A DNA stretch of 64,000 bases from Salipiger sp. H15 (GTDB taxonomy: Bacteria > Pseudomonadota > Alphaproteobacteria > Rhodobacterales > Rhodobacteraceae): positions 248,001 through 312,000 of the forward strand of contig NZ_CP123385.1 of the NCBI RefSeq assembly GCF_040409955.1. The letters run 5' to 3'. Position numbers and translations under genes: made by a program. Below, piece after piece: positions 17,805 to 26,461 of the stretch. Below the pieces are notes generated by a model. The model saw nothing but the letters and a program-made list of their open reading frames with translations. It was not told the DNA's origin and ran no database searches. Each line of letters starts with the position of its first letter. The first letter of the stretch is position 1.

Positions 17805-18971
17805 ATGCCCGTGATCACCGAGATCGAAGACCTGAAGCGCATCTACAGGCGCCGGGTGCCGAAGATGTTCTACGACTACTGCGAGTCGGGCAGCTGGACG
17901 GAGCAGACCTTCCGCGAGAACAGCTCGGACTTCGACAAGCTCTACCTGCGCCAGCGCGTCGCGATCGACATGACCGGCCGCAGCACGGCGACGCAGATGA
18001 TCGGGCAGGACGTGGCGATGCCGGTGGCGCTTGCGCCGGTGGGCATGACCGGGATGCAGCACGCCGACGGTGAGATCCACGCCGCCCGCGCCGCCGAGAA
18101 GTTCGGCCTGCCCTATTGCCTGTCGACCATGTCGATCTGCTCGATCGAGGACGTGGCGTCGAACACCTCCAAGCCGTTCTGGATGCAGGTCTACACGCTC
18201 AAGGACGACGACTACATGAAGCGGCTCTTCGACCGCGCCAAGGCCGCCAAGTGCTCGGCCGCGGTGATCACGGTCGACCTGCAGATGCTGGGCCAGCGCC
18301 ACAAGGACCTGAAGAACGGCCTTTCGGCCCCGCCCAAGCTGACCCCGAAGTCGGTCGCCAACATGATGACCAAGGTGCCATGGGGCCTCGAGATGCTGCA
18401 GACCAAGCGGCGGTTCTTCGGCAACATCGTCGGCCATGCCAAGGGCGTGACGGATCCCTCCTCGCTGACCACCTGGACGGCGCAGAGCTTTGACCAGGCG
18501 CTCGACTGGGACCGCATCCGCGAGTTCCGCAAGATGTGGGACGGCCCGCTCATCATCAAGGGCATCATCGACCCGCGCGACGCGCTCGAGGCCTGCAACG
18601 TCGGCGCCGATGCCATCGTGGTCTCGAACCACGGCGGGCGGCAGCTTGACGGCGCGCTGAGCTCGATCCGCGCGCTGGCGCCGATCATGGATGCGGTGGG
18701 CGACAAGATCGAGGTGCATCTCGACAGCGGCGTGCGCTCGGGTCAGGACGTGCTGAAGGCCGTTGCCATGGGCGCCAAGGGTGTCTGGATCGGCCGCGCC
18801 TACATCTACGGGCTCGGCGCCATGGGCGAAGCCGGGGTGACTCGCGCGCTCGAGGTGATCCACAAGGAGCTCGACGTGTCGATGGCGCTCTGCGGGCGCA
18901 CCGACATCACCACCGTGGACCGCGACATCCTGATGATCCCCAAGGGCTTCTCGGGCGACTGGGAAGAGTAA
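17805..18971 (+). CDS. FMN-dependent alpha-hydroxy acid dehydrogenase, L-lactate dehydrogenase (LldD) type
   Basis: A 388-residue TIM-barrel flavoenzyme. It opens with TEIEDLKRIYRRRVPKMFYD, typical of LldD/glycolate oxidase proteins. FMN and active-site motifs are APVGMTGMQHADGE, VSNHGGRQLDG with catalytic His276, and LDSGVRSGQDVLKA. The insertion around residues 170-215 (LKNGLSAPPKLTPKSVANMM) is as in membrane-associated L-lactate dehydrogenases that pass electrons to quinone. L-lactate to pyruvate is the best guess; glycolate or mandelate relatives cannot be excluded. An AGGAGG site stands 14 bases before the ATG. Confidence 0.9.
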   Translation: MPVITEIEDLKRIYRRRVPKMFYDYCESGSWTEQTFRENSSDFDKLYLRQRVAIDMTGRSTATQMIGQDVAMPVALAPVGMTGMQHADGEIHAARAAEKFGLPYCLSTMSICSIEDVASNTSKPFWMQVYTLKDDDYMKRLFDRAKAAKCSAAVITVDLQMLGQRHKDLKNGLSAPPKLTPKSVANMMTKVPWGLEMLQTKRRFFGNIVGHAKGVTDPSSLTTWTAQSFDQALDWDRIREFRKMWDGPLIIKGIIDPRDALEACNVGADAIVVSNHGGRQLDGALSSIRALAPIMDAVGDKIEVHLDSGVRSGQDVLKAVAMGAKGVWIGRAYIYGLGAMGEAGVTRALEVIHKELDVSMALCGRTDITTVDRDILMIPKGFSGDWEE

Positions 18972-18996
18972 CCCCGGCGCCCCGTCCGCGAAGCAG

Positions 18997-19022
18997 GAAG
19001 GCGCGGCCCCGGCCGCGCCTTC
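18997..19022. terminator. Strong hairpin between convergent genes
   Basis: GAAGGCGCGGC pairs over 11 bases with GCCGCGCCTTC around a CCCG loop, between the lactate dehydrogenase stop and the convergent FAH gene. There is no clear T-run, so the call rests on position and stem strength. Confidence 0.55.
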
Positions 19023-19033
19023 GCATGTCTGCC

Positions 19034-19723
19034 TCAGCCGATGCTGATGCTGAGCGGTGCAAGCCCCTCGATCTCGACGAGGCAGGTATCGCCGCGCTCG
19101 AGCGCGCTGACCCCGGCGGGCGTGCCGGTGTAGATGAGATCGCCGGCCTTCAGCTCGACCAGCCCCGACAGGTAGGCGATCACCTCGGGCACCGACCAGA
19201 TCATCTCCGACAGGTCGCCGTTCTGCCGCTCCTCGCCGTTCACCGCGAGCCGCAGCGTGCCCTTGTCGAGGTGCCCGACCTCGGTCACCGGGTGCACCGG
19301 GCCGCAGACGGCCGAGTAGTCGAAGCCCTTCGCCATGGTCCAGGGACGACCCTGCTTCTTGGCCACGGCCTGCACGTCGCGGCGGGTGAGGTCGATCCCG
19401 GCGGCATAGCCCCAGACGCAGTCCAGCGCCTCGCTCTCGGGGATGTTCACCCCGCCCTTGCCGAGCGCCACCACCAGTTCGCCCTCGTGGTGCAGGTCGC
19501 AGGTCGCGGGCGGGTACGGGATGGCGTCGCCGGCCTCGGCGATCGTGTCGATCGGCTTGTCGAAGAAGAACGGCGGCTCGCGGTCCGGGTCATGGCCCAT
19601 CTCGCGCGCGTGCTCGGCGTAGTTTCGCCCGACGCAGAAGATCCGGCGCAGCGGGAAGCGCGCGTCGGTCCCGGTGACGGCCACCGAGGGCTGCGGCTGC
19701 GGGTCAAAGACGAAATCGGTCAT
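19034..19723 (-). CDS. Fumarylacetoacetate hydrolase family protein (acylpyruvase-like)
   Basis: A 229-residue FAH-fold enzyme. RRIFCVGRNYAEHAREMG is the acylpyruvase/FAHD1-type opening. Metal ligands are in CDLHHEGELVVALGKG and YAAGIDLTRRDVQ, and GDLIYTGTPAGVSALERGD lies near the C terminus. Family members cleave C-C bonds of acylpyruvates or decarboxylate oxaloacetate; the substrate is unresolved. It converges with the lactate dehydrogenase and diverges from rarA. The 197-base gap upstream shows no convincing operator. Confidence 0.9.
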   Translation of the reverse strand: MTDFVFDPQPQPSVAVTGTDARFPLRRIFCVGRNYAEHAREMGHDPDREPPFFFDKPIDTIAEAGDAIPYPPATCDLHHEGELVVALGKGGVNIPESEALDCVWGYAAGIDLTRRDVQAVAKKQGRPWTMAKGFDYSAVCGPVHPVTEVGHLDKGTLRLAVNGEERQNGDLSEMIWSVPEVIAYLSGLVELKAGDLIYTGTPAGVSALERGDTCLVEIEGLAPLSISIG

Positions 19724-19920
19724 GGGAGGTCCTTCCTGTGCTGTTGCCCGCTTCTTCGGGTCGGGGGGCAAGTTGCGGAAATGTCTAGCAGGTCCGCCAG
19801 CCATGACCAGCGGGTAGAAGAAAGAATGATGGACCGATCAGCACCCGTGCCCCGCGGCGTTTGCCCACCCTCGCGCGATCTGCTAGCGCAATGGGCAACG
19901 CCCAGAAAACAGGCCCGACC

Positions 19921-21249
19921 ATGAGCGATCTCTTCGACGCAGCGCCCCTCAAGGGCCACCTGCCCCTCGCCGCCGCGCTGCGGCCCGAGACGCTGGACGA
20001 CGTGATCGGGCAGCACGCGATCACCGCGCCGGGCTCGATCCTGCGCCGGCGCATCGCGGCCAAGGCGCTGGGGAGCATCATCCTCTACGGCCCGCCCGGC
20101 ATCGGCAAGACCACCATCGCCCGCGCGGTGGGCAACATGCTGGGCAAGGAGTTCCGCCCGCTGCACGCCACCCGCGACGGGGTGAAGGAGCTGCGCAAGA
20201 TCGCCGACGAGGCGCGCATCCGGCCGCTGCTGATCTTCGTCGACGAGGTACACCGCTTTTCCGCGACGCAGGCCGACGACCTCTTGTCGATCTGCGAGGA
20301 AGGCACCGCCGATTTTGTCGGCGCCACCACCGGCAACCCCTACCACGCTCTGCCGCCCGCGCTGGTCTCGCGCTCGACCATCCTCAAGCTCGAGCCGATG
20401 AGCCTCGAGGACATGGAGGTGGTGGTCCGCCGCGGCATCGAGCATCTGGCGAAACAGGGCGCCGAGGTGACCATGACGCCCGAGCAGGTCCGCCTCATCG
20501 CAGGGCGCTCGGGTGGCGACGCGCGGCGCGCGCTGACGACGCTGGAAAGCCTCGCGATCGGCCATGGCGTCGGGCAGGAGGGCGGCACGGTCCAGATCAC
20601 CGAGGCCATGCTCGAGGAGGCCTATGCCTCGGCGGCGATCAACCACGACCGGTCGGGCGATCAGCATTACGACGTGGTCTCTGCCTTCGTGAAATCCATG
20701 CGCGGCTCGGATCCGGACGCGACACTCTACTGGCTGGCGCGGCTGATCCACGCCGGCGAGGACCCGCGCTACATCGCCCGGCGCATCATGATCCATGCCT
20801 CCGAGGACGTGGGCCTTGCCGACAACACCGCGCTGCAGACCGCCGTGGCGGCCTCGCAGGCGGTCGAGAAGATCGGCTATCCCGAAAGCCAGATCATCCT
20901 TGCCCATGCGGCGCTGCACGTGGCGCGCGCGCCGAAGTCGGGCTCGGCCACCCGCGGCATCGGCGCGGCGCTTGCCCATGTCACCGGCCAGCCCCCCGCC
21001 CTGGTGCCGCTGCACCTGCGCGACGCGCATTACAAGGGCGCCGAGAAGCTCGGCCACGTCGGCTATCTCTTCCCGCATGACGACCCGCGCGGATGGGTGG
21101 AACAGGTCTACGCGCCCGGCATCCGGCAAGGGGCCTTCTACCAGAGCGACGCGCGCGATGCCGCGACCTTCGAGAAGCGCGCCGATGCCTTCTGGCACGA
21201 GGTCACCGGCCAGCCGCAGCCACGGCGCTTGCCGACGCGGGACAGGTGA
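19921..21249 (+). CDS. rarA: Replication-associated recombination protein RarA (MgsA)
   Basis: A 442-residue AAA+ clamp-loader-like ATPase acting at stalled forks. MSDLFDAAPLKGHLPLAAAL is followed by Walker A GPPGIGKTT (about 58-66), Walker B LIFVDEVHRFS, sensor GATTGNPYHALPPALVSRS, and the MgsA_C region with MRGSDPDATLYWLARLIHAG and SEDVGLADNTAL. The ATG at 19921 gives the standard N terminus. An ATG ten codons upstream and a TTG twenty codons upstream are alternatives without support. Confidence 0.95.
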   Translation: MSDLFDAAPLKGHLPLAAALRPETLDDVIGQHAITAPGSILRRRIAAKALGSIILYGPPGIGKTTIARAVGNMLGKEFRPLHATRDGVKELRKIADEARIRPLLIFVDEVHRFSATQADDLLSICEEGTADFVGATTGNPYHALPPALVSRSTILKLEPMSLEDMEVVVRRGIEHLAKQGAEVTMTPEQVRLIAGRSGGDARRALTTLESLAIGHGVGQEGGTVQITEAMLEEAYASAAINHDRSGDQHYDVVSAFVKSMRGSDPDATLYWLARLIHAGEDPRYIARRIMIHASEDVGLADNTALQTAVAASQAVEKIGYPESQIILAHAALHVARAPKSGSATRGIGAALAHVTGQPPALVPLHLRDAHYKGAEKLGHVGYLFPHDDPRGWVEQVYAPGIRQGAFYQSDARDAATFEKRADAFWHEVTGQPQPRRLPTRDR

Positions 21250-21370
21250 TGCACATTCGCTTTGCAATCATGGCGTGGCTGCCGCCGCGGTGATCACTGA
21301 GCGGGAATCGACCTGTCCCAAACCCGGGCTTGCATCACTGCAAGAGTCGATGCTTTCTGGTTCCAGAACA

Positions 21371-21386
21371 TTAACGATATATTAAC
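21371..21386. promoter_or_regulatory. CtrA-type binding site upstream of the acyltransferase
   Basis: TTAA-N7-TTAAC (TTAACGATATATTAAC) exactly matches the CtrA full-site consensus. A third TTAAC follows at 21392-21396 with a six-base spacing. The site lies 110-125 bases before the acyltransferase ATG in a 246-base, AT-rich gap. TATATT inside it could also be a -10 element. Confidence 0.55.
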
Positions 21387-21495
21387 CTTAGTTAACGGCC
21401 CGGCGAGTCGCCGCACCGCAACGCATTTTCAGGTCTGCCGAACGATTTTTCACGGCACCCAGATTTTTTGAAATTCGACGATTGGACCACGGCTG

Positions 21496-23499
21496 ATGAA
21501 ATACCGTTCAGAAATTGATGGTCTGCGTTCCGTCGCCGTCCTTCCGGTCATATTCTTCCACGCCGGATGGCAGCTCTTCAGCGGTGGCTTCGTCGGCGTC
21601 GACATCTTCTTCGTCATCTCCGGCTACCTGATCACCACGATCATCGTCGACGAGCTGGGGCGCGGCGAGTTCAGCATCCTGCGCTTCTACGAACGGCGGG
21701 CGAAACGCATCCTTCCCGCGCTCTTCGTCGTCTGCCTCGTATCGCTCGTGCTGGCCTGGATGCTGCTCCACAGCCGCGACTTCACCGATTTCTCGCGCAG
21801 CCTCGTGGCGGTGGCGAGCTTCTCGTCGAACATCCTGTTCTGGCTCGAGGCGGATTACTTCGACACCGCCGCCGAGCTGAAGCCGATGCTGCACACCTGG
21901 AGCCTTGCCGTCGAGGAGCAGTTCTACATCTTCTTCCCGCTGCTGCTGATGGCGCTCTGGAAATACGGGACGAAGCGCCTCACCTGGGTCATCGTCGCGA
22001 TCTGCGCCGGCAGCCTCGCGCTGGCGCAATGGCAGGTGGTGCATGCCCCGATGGCGGCCTTCTTCCTGCTGCCCGCCCGCGCCTGGGAACTGGGGATCGG
22101 CGCGCTCTGCGCCGTCTACCTGCGGGGCAGCCCGGTGCCGATCGGCGGCGCGCTGCGGAACGCGCTCTCGCTGCTCGGGCTGGGGCTCATCGCCTATGCA
22201 GTCTTCCTCTTCGACGACCAGACCCCGACGCCCGGCGTCGCCACCCTGATCCCCACAGTCGGCACGGCGCTGATCATCCTCTTCGCCACCCCGGGCACCT
22301 GGGTGCAGGGCCTCCTCAGCCTCAGGCCCATGGTCGCCGTCGGGCTCATCTCCTACAGCGCCTATCTCTGGCACCAGCCGCTGATGTCCTTCACCCGCCA
22401 CAACGCGCTCAACGAGCCGCCCTGGTACGTGATGGCCGGGATCGTCCTGCTGACGCTGGTCCTCGCCGCGCTCAGCCTGAAATACATCGAGACCCCGGTC
22501 CGCAAGGGGCGGATGCCCCGCCTCCGGGTCTTTGCCTACAGCGCCACCGGGCTCTGCGCCTTCCTCGCGGTGGGGCTCGTCGTGCACTTCAACGACAGGC
22601 TGAACTTCGGCAGCGGCCGGTTCAACGTGCTCGACGAGCAGATCGCCATGCTGGACTACGACAACGACAACGACAGCCTGCGGCAGGCGAGCTGGGTGCC
22701 GCTGCGCACCTACGCCAAGGGGCTCGACTGCCTCGTCAGCTGCAAGCTCGGCAACAACCAGCGCAAGTGGTTCGACGCGCGGACCGACAAGCTGCGCGTG
22801 CTGCTCGTCGGCAACTCGCACTCCAAGGACATGTTCAACATGATGTTCATGAGCGAGGAGATCTCGGCGCAGGTGGAGCTGGCGCGCTTCAATGCGCAGG
22901 TGGGCGAGCTGACCCCCAAGAACGCGATGTTCTCGTCGGAGAACTACCGCGACGCCGACGTGGTGATGATCGTCAGCCGCTACGACGGGCGGCGCGGCGA
23001 CGTCTCGATCCTCGAGGACCTCGTGCGGCGGCTCCGCGACGACGGCAAGTCGGTGGTGCTGGTGAAGAGCATCTTCGAGTTCCCCACCTACCTCGGCGGC
23101 AAGTGGACCATCTTCGACAAGATCGTGCACGAGGCCTATTCCGAGGGGCTGACCGACGGGCCCGCGATCGCGGCGCGCTCGAACGCCGAGTATTACGCCG
23201 TCTACAAGAGCGGCGTGCAGGACGAGCGGGTCATCGAGGCCAATGCCGAGATCGACCGGGTCGGAAAGCTGTTCCCGGGGGTGATCGTGCTCGACCGCAT
23301 GGATTACATCTGCTCTCAACCCGACGAGACCTGCTACTCGGCCAACGACCAGCTCGAGAAGTATTTCCCCGACTACGGTCACCACACCGTGGCCGGGGCG
23401 CAGTATTTCAGCCATCGCATCGACCGGACCGGCTGGCTGAAGCCGGTGCTGGACCTCGCGCAGTACAAGCAGTCGGCGCAGGTCTCGCCGATGCGTTGA
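21496..23499 (+). CDS. Surface polysaccharide O-acyltransferase: acyltransferase-3 membrane domain fused to SGNH domain
   Basis: A 667-residue protein. Residues 1-370 form the acyltransferase-3 domain with about ten helices, opening YRSEIDGLRSVAVLPVIFFH and GVDIFFVISGYLIT, with RRAKRILPALF and TWSLAVEEQFYIFFPLLL. Residues about 400-660 are a periplasmic SGNH-type domain with nucleophile motif LLVGNSHSKDM and the C-terminal Asp/His pair in FPDYGHHTVAGAQYF. Such OafA/PatB-like fusions move acyl groups across the membrane to O-antigen, capsule or peptidoglycan sugars. The acceptor here is unknown; the neighbouring flippase and glycosyltransferase suggest a surface glycan. Confidence 0.92.
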   Translation: MKYRSEIDGLRSVAVLPVIFFHAGWQLFSGGFVGVDIFFVISGYLITTIIVDELGRGEFSILRFYERRAKRILPALFVVCLVSLVLAWMLLHSRDFTDFSRSLVAVASFSSNILFWLEADYFDTAAELKPMLHTWSLAVEEQFYIFFPLLLMALWKYGTKRLTWVIVAICAGSLALAQWQVVHAPMAAFFLLPARAWELGIGALCAVYLRGSPVPIGGALRNALSLLGLGLIAYAVFLFDDQTPTPGVATLIPTVGTALIILFATPGTWVQGLLSLRPMVAVGLISYSAYLWHQPLMSFTRHNALNEPPWYVMAGIVLLTLVLAALSLKYIETPVRKGRMPRLRVFAYSATGLCAFLAVGLVVHFNDRLNFGSGRFNVLDEQIAMLDYDNDNDSLRQASWVPLRTYAKGLDCLVSCKLGNNQRKWFDARTDKLRVLLVGNSHSKDMFNMMFMSEEISAQVELARFNAQVGELTPKNAMFSSENYRDADVVMIVSRYDGRRGDVSILEDLVRRLRDDGKSVVLVKSIFEFPTYLGGKWTIFDKIVHEAYSEGLTDGPAIAARSNAEYYAVYKSGVQDERVIEANAEIDRVGKLFPGVIVLDRMDYICSQPDETCYSANDQLEKYFPDYGHHTVAGAQYFSHRIDRTGWLKPVLDLAQYKQSAQVSPMR

Positions 23500-23598
23500 G
23501 CGCCGGAGCCGGGCGGGTGTCATCGTCCGGCGGCCGAAACCCCTATGTTATTCTTCAATTCACATATATGATTTCGTTGTCAAAGGGAGGAGACGACG

Positions 23599-24030
23599 AT
23601 GATCAGGAGAACCGCGCTCGCCGCGATGCTGGCGGCCCTGCCGCTTGCGGCCATGGCAGAAGGCAAGACCCACCACGTGGCGATCCACGTGGACCAGGAC
23701 GATCCGCAAGTGCTCAACATGGCGCTCAACAACGCCCAGAACGTCGCCTCGCACTACGCCGGACAGGGCGACGAGGTGGTGATCGAGCTGGTCGCCTACG
23801 GGCCCGGCCTGCAGATGCTGGTCGCGGGCAAGAGCCCGGTGAAGGACCGCATCTCGACCATGTCCATGGAGCTTCCGATCACTTTCTCGGCCTGCGGCAA
23901 CACCATCGCCGGGCTGGAAAAGAAGACCGGCGAGAAGGTCGTGCTGCTCGACGAGGCCCAGGTCGTGCCCTCGGGCGTGGTGCGGCTGATCGAGCTGCAG
24001 GAAGAGGGTTACGCCTACGTGCGGCCGTGA
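23599..24030 (+). CDS. Exported DsrE-family protein
   Basis: A 143-residue protein with a signal peptide (1-20, MIRRTALAAMLAALPLAAMA). The mature part is a DsrE/DsrF-like alpha/beta domain: HHVAIHVDQDDPQVLNMALN, EVVIELVAYGPGLQMLVAG, then FSACGNTIAGLEKKTG. The lone cysteine in SACGNT is at the position used for persulfide relay in DsrE proteins; the rest of the chemistry is inferred. AGGAGA lies before the ATG. It follows the acyltransferase by 99 bases, an AT-rich gap that probably holds its own promoter. It converges with the radical SAM gene. Confidence 0.85.
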   Translation: MIRRTALAAMLAALPLAAMAEGKTHHVAIHVDQDDPQVLNMALNNAQNVASHYAGQGDEVVIELVAYGPGLQMLVAGKSPVKDRISTMSMELPITFSACGNTIAGLEKKTGEKVVLLDEAQVVPSGVVRLIELQEEGYAYVRP

Positions 24031-24089
24031 CGCGCCGCGGGTCACGGCCCTCTGCCGGGGCAAGGCCGTGACCGCAACGTGACGCGCGC

Positions 24090-25217
24090 CTAGCTCGGCG
24101 TGTAGAGCGCCCGCGACTGGCGGTGCAGGTTCACCCGCTTGTCGTAGCCGCAGTTGCAGTTCGGGCAGTTGAGGTTGAACGCATCGCGCGAGAAGCGCGT
24201 GTGCTTCTCGGTGAACAGCATCTCGGTCAGCCGCTGCTTGTGCAGGTTGCCCATCCTGAAGGTCACGAAGCAGAGCTGCACCGTACCGTCCGGGCCGATC
24301 CAGAGCATGTCGTAGCTCGTGCAGGGAAGGCGCATCTTCTCCTTGCGGATCAGCCAGTCGGGGATCGAGCGGATGCCGCGCTCGGTGTTGCGGATGAGGT
24401 CCGGCTCCTTCTGCTTGGCCTCGAGCAGCATGCCGCAGATCTCGTCGAGCAGCGGCCGGTCCTCCTCCTCGAACCAGAAGGGCTGGTTGTCGCCCGCCCC
24501 GTCCTTCTTGACGAAGTAGGGCAGCGAGTAGTGGATCAGGTTGATGTAGATCTGCATGTCGAGATCGCGGGCGAACTGCAGCGTGTCGCGCACCGTCTCG
24601 GGCTTGCCGGTGCCGCGCATCAGCAGCCAGTCGAGGCTCATCGGCAGCCTGTCCGCGCCGTGGCGGCGGCGGGTCTCGGTGAGCGAGGCCTTCACCAGCT
24701 CGAAAGAGCCCCGGCGCTGCACGTAGTCGTCGTAATCCTGCCCCAGCCCGTAGAGCCCGACCGAGACCTTGCGCAGCCCGGCGTCGACCAGCTTGTCGAT
24801 CTTCTTGTCGAGCAGCAGCCCGTTGGTGGTGACATACATGTTGAGGCCGCGGTCGCGGATCCGGGACACGAACTTGTCGAGGTCGCGGTGCAGCAGAGGC
24901 TCGCCGCCGTAGAGGCGGATATTGCCGATACCGAGGTCCCTGCAATCGTCGATGAGCTGCGCGCCGATCTCCCAGGGCAGCTGCGTTCCGTGCATGAAGT
25001 CCCGCCCGTAACAGCAGGCCCCGCAACGCAGATTGCAGTTTGACGTCAGGCTCAGGAAGACCTCGTGCGGGGCCGGGCGCACCAGCTTGTCGCTGACCTG
25101 CGCCATCGAGAAATGCGCCCGCCGCATGTGCTCCTTGACCAGCTTGGCGGGCGCGTAGAGCGGTGAGCCCCGCAGCGCCGACTTGACGCTCCTTTCGAAC
25201 CTGTTGCCGTTCGGCAT
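24090..25217 (-). CDS. Radical SAM/SPASM-type enzyme of unknown substrate
   Basis: A 375-residue protein. The [4Fe-4S]-SAM motif is SNCNLRCGACCYG (Cys61, Cys65, Cys68), followed by a GGEPLLH motif at the end of strand 2 and VTTNGLLLD. The C-terminal part has a SPASM-like cysteine set: LPCTSYDMLWIGPDGTVQLC, then LNCPNCNCGYDKR. Such enzymes modify peptides, cofactors or sugars by radical chemistry. It is the last gene of an operon after a flippase and a glycosyltransferase (32-base gap, AGGAGG site), so a sugar- or lipid-linked substrate is plausible. No small precursor peptide gene was found beside it. Confidence 0.9.
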   Translation of the reverse strand: MPNGNRFERSVKSALRGSPLYAPAKLVKEHMRRAHFSMAQVSDKLVRPAPHEVFLSLTSNCNLRCGACCYGRDFMHGTQLPWEIGAQLIDDCRDLGIGNIRLYGGEPLLHRDLDKFVSRIRDRGLNMYVTTNGLLLDKKIDKLVDAGLRKVSVGLYGLGQDYDDYVQRRGSFELVKASLTETRRRHGADRLPMSLDWLLMRGTGKPETVRDTLQFARDLDMQIYINLIHYSLPYFVKKDGAGDNQPFWFEEEDRPLLDEICGMLLEAKQKEPDLIRNTERGIRSIPDWLIRKEKMRLPCTSYDMLWIGPDGTVQLCFVTFRMGNLHKQRLTEMLFTEKHTRFSRDAFNLNCPNCNCGYDKRVNLHRQSRALYTPS

Positions 25218-25249
25218 CGACTTTCTCCTCCTCCATGTGGGTGTAGGTG

Positions 25250-26461
25250 TCAGAACGGGTCGGCGCGGAACACCTCCTCGTCCAGCGCGCCCGCCTCGAT
25301 CGAAACGCCGTTGAAATCGCCTTCCGCCGCCTTGCGGTAGAGCCGGCGCAGCGCCGCGCTCCAGTCCTCGACCCGGTAGCTGCGCAGCACGCGCGCCCGC
25401 GCCGAGCGGCCAAGCTCGGCGCGCAGCGCCGGGTCCGCCGCAAGCTCGGCCATGGCGCAGGCCAGCGCCTCGGGCGCGGCCGGGGGCACCCGCCGCCCGA
25501 CGCTGGCGTCGACCACCGAGAAGGCGCTGCCCGCGGGCGTCGCAATGACCGGCAGCGCGTGGCTCATCGCTTCCAGAAGCGCGATCGACAGCCCCTCGGC
25601 GCGCGAGGCGCTGACGTAGACGTCGTGCAGCCGCAGCAGGTCCGGGACATCCCGCCGCGCCCCGAGGAAGGCGACCCGGCCCAGCAGGCCGAGCGCCCGC
25701 GCCCGCGCCTCGAGCTCGGCCCGGCAGGTGCCGTCGCCGACGACCGAGAGCCGGAAGTGCACCCCACGCGCCGCCAGCCGTGCGGCGGCGAAGAGCACCG
25801 TGTCGACGTCCTTTTCGGGCGAGAGCCGCCCCACCGACAGGAAGCGCACCGGGCCGCCGGGCACCCGGCCGGTGCTCCGGCGCAGCTCGAGCGCCGCCAG
25901 CGGCGGCGGCGGCGGCGCGGGATTGGGCAGCACCGCGATGGGCAGCGTGCCGAGACGGGCGCGGTTCTCGCGCGCGACGCTGGCGGCACAGGCGATCGCC
26001 CCGAGCGCGGCGCGCCGCAGCGACTGCGCCTCGGCGAGCCCGCGCAGCCTTGCGCGCCGGCCCGGGCCCGGCGGCGGCAGGTGCAGCCCGCCGAGCACCG
26101 GCACGCCCGCCAGCCGCCCCGCCGGCGGCGCGACCGTGTTGGCCAGCCGCAGATGCGCATGGACCAGCTGCACCCCGTGCGCGCGCAGCCCCGCGGCGAG
26201 GCGGCGCACCAGCCCCGGCAGGCCGCCGGCACCGCGCTTCAGGTAGGTAACCGGCACCCCCGCGCCTTCAAGCCGCGCCGCGTAGGGCGTCTCCAGCGGG
26301 CCCGACAGCACGAAGACCCGCAGCGCCAGCCGCTCGATCTGCTGCCGCTCGGCGAGGTAGACCAGCAGCTCCTGCGTGCCGCCCCAGTCGAGGGTGCCGA
26401 TGACCTGCGCCACGCGCAGCGGCGGCAGTCCGGGCGTCCCCCCGGGCGGCGGCGCGCTCAT
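25250..26461 (-). CDS. Glycosyltransferase family 4-like (GT-B fold)
   Basis: A 403-residue cytosolic enzyme. The N-terminal acceptor domain begins VAQVIGTLDWGGTQELLVYL. The C-terminal nucleotide-sugar domain has FLSVGRLSPEKDVDTVLFAA, LSVVGDGTCRAELEARARAL and the EX7E-type SASRAEGLSIALLEAMSHAL. It transfers a sugar from an NDP-sugar to a lipid-linked or protein acceptor. The ATG overlaps the stop of the flippase gene (ATGA), so both are translationally coupled. The linker around residues 195-220 is a run of Pro, Ala and Leu. Confidence 0.92.
   Translation of the reverse strand: MSAPPPGGTPGLPPLRVAQVIGTLDWGGTQELLVYLAERQQIERLALRVFVLSGPLETPYAARLEGAGVPVTYLKRGAGGLPGLVRRLAAGLRAHGVQLVHAHLRLANTVAPPAGRLAGVPVLGGLHLPPPGPGRRARLRGLAEAQSLRRAALGAIACAASVARENRARLGTLPIAVLPNPAPPPPPLAALELRRSTGRVPGGPVRFLSVGRLSPEKDVDTVLFAAARLAARGVHFRLSVVGDGTCRAELEARARALGLLGRVAFLGARRDVPDLLRLHDVYVSASRAEGLSIALLEAMSHALPVIATPAGSAFSVVDASVGRRVPPAAPEALACAMAELAADPALRAELGRSARARVLRSYRVEDWSAALRRLYRKAAEGDFNGVSIEAGALDEEVFRADPF

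Noticed and set aside
23540..23598. ArsR/BigR-type operator upstream of the DsrE-like gene
   Set aside because: The TCACATATATGA element is only an imperfect palindrome and no such regulator gene is nearby; mentioned only as context.
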